Source: a virus. Taken from it: DNA of 20,436 nucleotides. Position 1 is the first letter of the stretch; each line of letters opens with the position of its first letter. The notes below the pieces were generated by a model. The model worked only from the letters and a program-made list of their open reading frames with translations. It searched no databases and was not told where the DNA came from. The stretch covers positions 1 through 20,436 of the IMG/VR virus record IMGVR_UViG_3300044302_000522; one strand, written 5' to 3'. A program made the translations under genes and the position numbers. Of the stretch, positions 20,409 to 20,436 are shown piece after piece.

Positions 20409-20436
20409 CTATCCATAGTTTTTAATTAATTCAAGA
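20409..20436 (-). CDS. End of an upstream gene (partial, 8 residues)
   Basis: Only one minus-strand frame is open across the last 28 bases. It reads LELIKNYG then TAG, directly before the ATG at 20408. The tight spacing used throughout this operon suggests this is the real C-terminus of the next virion gene upstream. No product can be named from so little. Confidence 0.45.

Noticed and set aside
1-20436. CRISPR arrays, tRNA genes, insertion sequences, integrase, reverse transcriptase/DGR
   Set aside because: No spaced repeats, cloverleaf sequences, transposase or RT motifs were seen by reading; a computed search could still find a weak tRNA.

Overview
This 20.4 kb window looks like the middle of a lytic, tailed, podovirus-like phage genome, most likely marine. 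It is visibly AT-rich, nearly every base is coding, and neighbouring genes usually touch or overlap by 1-4 bases (TAATG and ATGA junctions). The gene types resemble uncultured marine phages: a P4-type TOPRIM primase, a DUF3310 protein, a PD-(D/E)XK exonuclease, two 2-oxoglutarate/Fe(II) oxygenases, and a tail/ejection module with the conserved sequences FNPDGTP, VPAMLSDGEF and KGAISxREM. The host cannot be read from the sequence. No integrase, repressor of the lambda CI type, lysis gene, tRNA, CRISPR array or insertion sequence was seen. Terminase, portal and major capsid genes must lie outside the window, probably beyond the right end.

Layout. (1) 1-900, leftward: N-terminal 300 residues of a primase that runs off the left edge. 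(2) 990-3449, rightward replication/recombination operon: ssDNA-binding-like protein with an acidic tail, DUF3310 protein, 2OG-Fe(II) oxygenase, RecE/DUF3799-like nuclease. (3) 3441-6880, leftward: a second, prolyl-hydroxylase-like 2OG oxygenase and ten very small unrecognised genes, three of them under 60 codons. Many of these are joined by a near-identical seam, GGAGGTAGCGTAATG, that holds the Shine-Dalgarno site, the last codons, the stop and the next start. (4) 6881-7043: divergent control region with one promoter-like signal each way and repeats placed inside their spacers. (5) 7044-7469, rightward: a ribbon-helix-helix-like regulator and a small unknown protein. (6) 7446-20436, leftward virion operon. 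In transcription order it runs from the end of an upstream gene through two head-tail adaptor-like proteins with a conserved small protein between them, a Rossmann/DUF115-like protein, two small virion proteins, a gp10/nozzle-like tail hub, a small protein, and four large glycine-, glutamine- or alanine-rich proteins that look like internal/ejection proteins.

How it may work together (inference): the early leftward cluster and the rightward regulator share a control region, so the RHH-like protein could set the balance between early and later transcription. The replication operon supplies priming, ssDNA handling and end resection. The long leftward operon builds the neck, tail and internal core. 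The most unusual points are the repeated gene-junction seam, the operator-like repeats in the divergent region, the REM motif shared by two different virion proteins, the pair of unrelated 2OG oxygenases, and the Rossmann protein embedded among tail genes.
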